Shown in pieces: positions 33,175 to 35,604 of a DNA stretch of 35,604 bases; the first letter of the stretch is position 1, and every line of letters starts with the position of its first letter. The DNA lies in assembly GCA_012838555.1 (NCBI GenBank), contig DUOZ01000100.1:1-35604 (forward strand), given 5' to 3'. The stretch comes from a bacterium (GTDB lineage Bacteria > Bacillota_I > Bacilli_A > RFN20 > DUOZ01). The notes under the pieces were generated by a model. The model made no database searches and was not told where the DNA came from. It worked only from the letters and a program-made list of their open reading frames with translations. The position numbers were made by a program, and so were the translations under genes.

Positions 33175-34290
33175 TTATTTATGTTGATGATGTTGTTTTT
33201 TAAAATCATTCTTTTTCGTATCAAATTCACTTTGTAAATCATCTAATTGCTTCTTTAACAAGTCCTTATAATCATCTAATAACACTTTAAGTGCATTAAT
33301 TTCATGCTGATCTTTAGGATCGTTAATTTTAAACTCCCAATCTAAATGATTTTCTAAAATGAAATTATTAAACTTTTGCTTTACTCTATTTAAGAAAACT
33401 TTATTTTTAATTTTAGGTAAATCTTTTAAGATATCTTCGATTTTATCAATTCTTTCATTGATTAAATCCCTAGTTTCATTAAACTCTTTTCGAAACTCTT
33501 TAAATTCATCTTTTAAGGCATCATGATAATTATCGATTTCTTCTTTATTAAAACCATTAATTAACTCATTAAGTTCTTTAACTGAAAGAACTCTAGCTTG
33601 TTCAAAGGTTAAAGTTTGATCTTTATCACATGCTTTAGTGATTAATAAATATCTACCAACACTAACACCTAGTTCTTTAGCATGATTTTTAAAATCATCA
33701 TTATTACTCATTAAAACATTAACACGATTATCTAATAATTGCTCCTGCAAATAAATAGTAATAGCATTTTTTATTAATAAAGAAACTTCATTTTCTTTTA
33801 CCTCATCATCATTAATCGCTGTTATCATTAAAGCATTATCAGTTGTATCTTTATTAATATAACCTACTTCAATAGCTAAATTTACAATTTCTTTAACAGC
33901 ATCTTTAATATCTAAATCAATAAGTTCACATTCAAATAGTAACAACATCGCTTCTTTATTTAATGGACGATAAGAAGTTACTTTATTATCTTTATCAATT
34001 TCTAATTCAATTGATGGATTAATATCAATCGAAACATATGTGTTTAATTCTTCTACCTTAACAATACTTGATGGTGTAAAGGCATCTTTAAAAAGTGGAA
34101 TAATTGTAAATAAAACAAGTGCCGCAGCAAAAACTAAACTAATAAATGAACGCTTCATTTTCTTTTTAACTATATAATCATTACTAGGAGAATAGTAACT
34201 ATCAAGCTTTGACATTAATTCATCTTTAAGATTAGGAACGATAGAATCTGCTTCTATTTTTAATCTTTTTTCAATTTCTTTAATCTTCAT
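33175..34290 (-). CDS. RsgI-type membrane anti-sigma factor with self-cleavage motif
   Basis: Residues 1-48 are cytoplasmic and contain SIVPNLKDELMSKL, comparable to the sigma-binding helix of other anti-sigma factors. One membrane helix follows (about 49-67). Outside, residues 78-185 match the RsgI periplasmic domain: TYVSIDINPSIELEID, with the Asn91-Pro92 bond at which RsgI proteins are known to cleave themselves, then EAMLLLF and IVNLAIEVGYI. The rest (about 225-365) is helical, probably coiled coil, and ends QHHQHK. RsgI normally pairs with SigI; here the partner is an ordinary ECF sigma factor. The start overlaps the sigma gene by 11 nt after AAAGGGGG. Release of the sigma factor by cleavage is inferred. 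Confidence 0.8.
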   Translation of the reverse strand: MKIKEIEKRLKIEADSIVPNLKDELMSKLDSYYSPSNDYIVKKKMKRSFISLVFAAALVLFTIIPLFKDAFTPSSIVKVEELNTYVSIDINPSIELEIDKDNKVTSYRPLNKEAMLLLFECELIDLDIKDAVKEIVNLAIEVGYINKDTTDNALMITAINDDEVKENEVSLLIKNAITIYLQEQLLDNRVNVLMSNNDDFKNHAKELGVSVGRYLLITKACDKDQTLTFEQARVLSVKELNELINGFNKEEIDNYHDALKDEFKEFRKEFNETRDLINERIDKIEDILKDLPKIKNKVFLNRVKQKFNNFILENHLDWEFKINDPKDQHEINALKVLLDDYKDLLKKQLDDLQSEFDTKKNDFKKQHHQHK

Positions 34291-34825
34291 TACTAATTCC
34301 CCCTTTCTCTAAATGTTCTTTTAAGGTATTCAAAGCTTTTAAATATTTCCAAGTAATTGTACTTATAGGTTTATTTAAGATTTTAGCAACTTCTTTACGC
34401 TTCATATTTAAGAATAAACACATCGCTAGAATCTGATATTCATCATCAGGTAAAACTTTTTTGGCTAGATCGATGGTCGGAGTATCAATATCACGTTCAT
34501 TTTCTTGGACTCCAAATAAATACTCATTTTCACTAACATCAATTGATTGTTCTTTCTTTCTAACTCTTAATTCATCTAGTGAAAGATTTCTTACTATTGT
34601 TGTAATCCATGCTCCTGGATTTGAATTATCTTGATATGATGATATTTTTTGCATGATTTTAAGATAGGTATTTTGCATAACATCTTTAGCTAATTCTCTA
34701 TTTTTTAAAATCGATAAAGCATAATGAAACACGTATTTATGAGTCATATCATAAATAGGTCCAAATGCTTCTTTTTTACCGTACTTAAACTCTAACATCC
34801 ATTTATTTAATGCTTGGTGATCCAT
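34280..34825 (-). CDS. ECF-type RNA polymerase sigma factor
   Basis: A 181-residue sigma-70 protein with only regions 2 and 4. Region 2 spans about YDMTHKYVFHYALSIL to DELRVRKK, including ELAKDVMQNTYLKI and AWITTIVRNLSLD. Region 4 covers LPDDEYQILAMCLFLNMKRKEVAKILNKPISTITWKYLKAL with its helix-turn-helix. The start is taken at the ATG at 34825, seven bases after GGAAGG. An in-frame ATG at 34840 lies about where transcription from the nearer promoter would begin and has no binding site. It is co-transcribed with the anti-sigma gene. Probably self-regulated through the TACCAACAAA/GTTATAT promoter. Confidence 0.92.
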   Translation of the reverse strand: MDHQALNKWMLEFKYGKKEAFGPIYDMTHKYVFHYALSILKNRELAKDVMQNTYLKIMQKISSYQDNSNPGAWITTIVRNLSLDELRVRKKEQSIDVSENEYLFGVQENERDIDTPTIDLAKKVLPDDEYQILAMCLFLNMKRKEVAKILNKPISTITWKYLKALNTLKEHLEKGGISNED

Positions 34826-34851
34826 ACACTTACCTTCCATCTAATAGTCAA

Positions 34852-34860
34852 ATTATACCA
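34852..34860 (-). promoter_or_regulatory. Proximal housekeeping promoter of the sigma gene (extended -10)
   Basis: On the minus strand TGGTATAAT is a consensus extended -10 (TGnTATAAT), 27 bp before the start codon; only a weak -35 (TTTACT, 15 bp upstream) is seen. It would give basal expression beside the distal ECF-type promoter. Confidence 0.55.
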
Positions 34861-34896
34861 CACTTTTTCAAAAGTAAATGTAGTCATCACTCAATA

Positions 34897-34928
34897 ATAT
34901 AACGATGAAGTGATATTGTTTGTTGGTA
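34897..34928 (-). promoter_or_regulatory. Candidate ECF-sigma autoregulatory promoter
   Basis: On the minus strand TACCAACAAA (34919-34928), 15 bp, GTTATAT (34897-34903): identical boxes and spacing to the motif before the lipoprotein gene. Transcription would start about 60-65 bp before the sigma ATG. Confidence 0.7.
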
Positions 34929-34951
34929 GGAAAATCTTTTAATGTTATAAT
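34923..34951 (+). promoter_or_regulatory. Promoter of the AddB-like gene, overlapping the ECF promoter
   Basis: TTGGTA (34923-34928), 17 bp, TGT-TATAAT (-10 at 34946-34951, extended). The -35 lies inside the -35 box of the leftward ECF-type promoter, so the two cannot easily be used at once. The message would begin only about 8-10 bases before the ATG. Confidence 0.55.
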
Positions 34952-34966
34952 TTAGAGGGTGAAAAT

Positions 34967-35604
34967 ATGGACATACTTAATTTAATCAAAGATGGAGACA
35001 TCATTATTACTCCCTATGAAGTAAAAAAGGAAATATTAAAAGAAATATCAAAAAGGAAATTATTCCATCACTTTCGTTTTTTCACTAAAAAGGAAATTAT
35101 TGAAAAGAGTTTATTTATTTATGATTTAAATACAATTGCTTATTTAATGGAAAATTATGAGTTTAGAGTTGAAAATGCCATTATGTATTTAAATAATTTA
35201 TATTATATAGATAATAAAACTTATAATATTGAAAAATTAGACTTTTTAGTCAAAATAAAAAAAGAATTAACTAGAATAAAGTTACTTAAAGAAGATAACT
35301 TATTTAAACAGTTAGTACTTAACAAAAGAGTGATTGTTGTTGGTTACCAAATTATTGACAATTTATTTAATAGAGCATTAAATGAACTTAATAAAGTCTC
35401 AGAAGTTCAAATAATTGAGTTTGAAAATAAAGAAATCCCTAAATTAGATGTCTTCCATTATCATCATTTAAATGATGAAGTTAACGGTGTTGCAGTTAAA
35501 ATTTGTGAGTTAATCGAACAAGGAATTAATATTAACAAGATAAAGCTTTCTAATGTAAATAATTCTTATTATTACACTTTAAATAAAATTTTTAATTTAT
35601 ATAA
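34967..35604 (+). CDS. Probable AddB-like helicase/nuclease subunit, 5' part only
   Basis: About 212 codons are present before the right edge. The start ATG follows AGAGGGTG. The protein opens MDILNLIKDGDIIITPYEV. The segment with DEVNGVAVKICELIEQGIN followed by INKIKLSNVNNSYYYTLNKIF resembles the AddB/RexB pattern in which an acidic residue, an I-x-x-L-I-x-x-G helix and the nucleotide-site-like strand precede Y-x-x-x-L-x-x-x-F. That suggests a subunit of the double-strand break repair helicase-nuclease, whose iron-sulfur nuclease end would be outside the window. The N-terminal 160 residues are not recognised. The identification is tentative. Confidence 0.5.
   Translation, partial: MDILNLIKDGDIIITPYEVKKEILKEISKRKLFHHFRFFTKKEIIEKSLFIYDLNTIAYLMENYEFRVENAIMYLNNLYYIDNKTYNIEKLDFLVKIKKELTRIKLLKEDNLFKQLVLNKRVIVVGYQIIDNLFNRALNELNKVSEVQIIEFENKEIPKLDVFHYHHLNDEVNGVAVKICELIEQGININKIKLSNVNNSYYYTLNKIFNLY

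Noticed and set aside
1-35604. CRISPR array, tRNA or rRNA genes, insertion sequences, attachment sites, replication origin
   Set aside because: No regular direct repeats, cloverleaf-like segments, transposase genes or terminal repeats were seen when reading both strands.
1-35604. TGA read as tryptophan (Mycoplasma code)
   Set aside because: Tryptophan is encoded by TGG in the genes checked, and TGA ends ecfA2 and the small DUF11-like gene at sensible positions.

Overview
The window looks like chromosomal DNA of a low-GC Gram-positive bacterium (Bacillota, class Bacilli in the broad sense). Genes are AT-rich, Shine-Dalgarno sites are strong (AAGGAGG, GAGGTG), and TGA serves as a stop codon (for example ecfA2), so this is the standard code and not the Mycoplasma code. 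The gene style and protein families recall mollicute-related lineages such as Acholeplasma, Izemoplasma, Haloplasma or Erysipelotrichia. A CwlD-type peptidoglycan amidase argues for a walled cell or a recent walled ancestor. This placement is inference. No tRNA, rRNA, insertion sequence, phage gene or CRISPR array was seen. No gene-free stretch exceeds 200 bases.

Layout. (1) 1-883: 5' part of a secreted GH16 laminarinase lipoprotein with its own operator-bearing promoter. (2) 964-11329, minus strand: one gapless run, transcribed ecfA1-ecfA2-ecfT-truA-PHP phosphatase-three ABC transporter genes, ending in a terminator at 941-966. (3) 11523-13975: a module of a CwlD-like amidase and two DUF11-type proteins around a divergent promoter with an exact 11-bp inverted repeat. 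(4) 14018-19241, minus strand: translation genes, namely rplM-rpsI behind a structured leader, then trhP1-trhP2-typA-smr. (5) 19431-21224: a GNAT acetyltransferase, the c-di-AMP receptor DarA and a double DUF1540 protein. (6) 21300-31927: carbohydrate region with GH30, a Gfo/Idh oxidoreductase, a CBM lipoprotein, GH17, a BmrCD-like heterodimeric ABC exporter and, divergently, a GH13 oligo-1,6-glucosidase. (7) 31964-34825: an ECF sigma factor, an RsgI-type anti-sigma factor and a lipoprotein. (8) 34967-end: start of a probable AddB-like nuclease/helicase subunit on the plus strand.

Two regulatory circuits can be read from the sequence. First, the GH16, CBM-lipoprotein and GH13 promoters each carry a LacI/CcpA-type operator (core AAGCGCTT, or AAATCGCTTT at GH13), which joins genes 20-30 kb apart into a candidate beta-1,3/1,6-glucan (laminarin-like) and alpha-glucoside regulon. 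GH16 and the CBM protein would sit on the cell surface; GH17 and GH30 lack signal peptides and would finish the oligosaccharides inside. Second, the sigma gene and the downstream lipoprotein gene share an exact bipartite promoter motif, TACCAACAAA-N15-GTTATAT, which is probably the recognition site of that ECF sigma factor. Its anti-sigma factor carries the Asn-Pro (DINPS) motif of self-cleaving RsgI proteins, and both the anti-sigma factor and the lipoprotein end in histidine-rich tails outside the membrane. This small envelope-signalling circuit and the divergent DUF11/CwlD module are the least familiar systems in the window.
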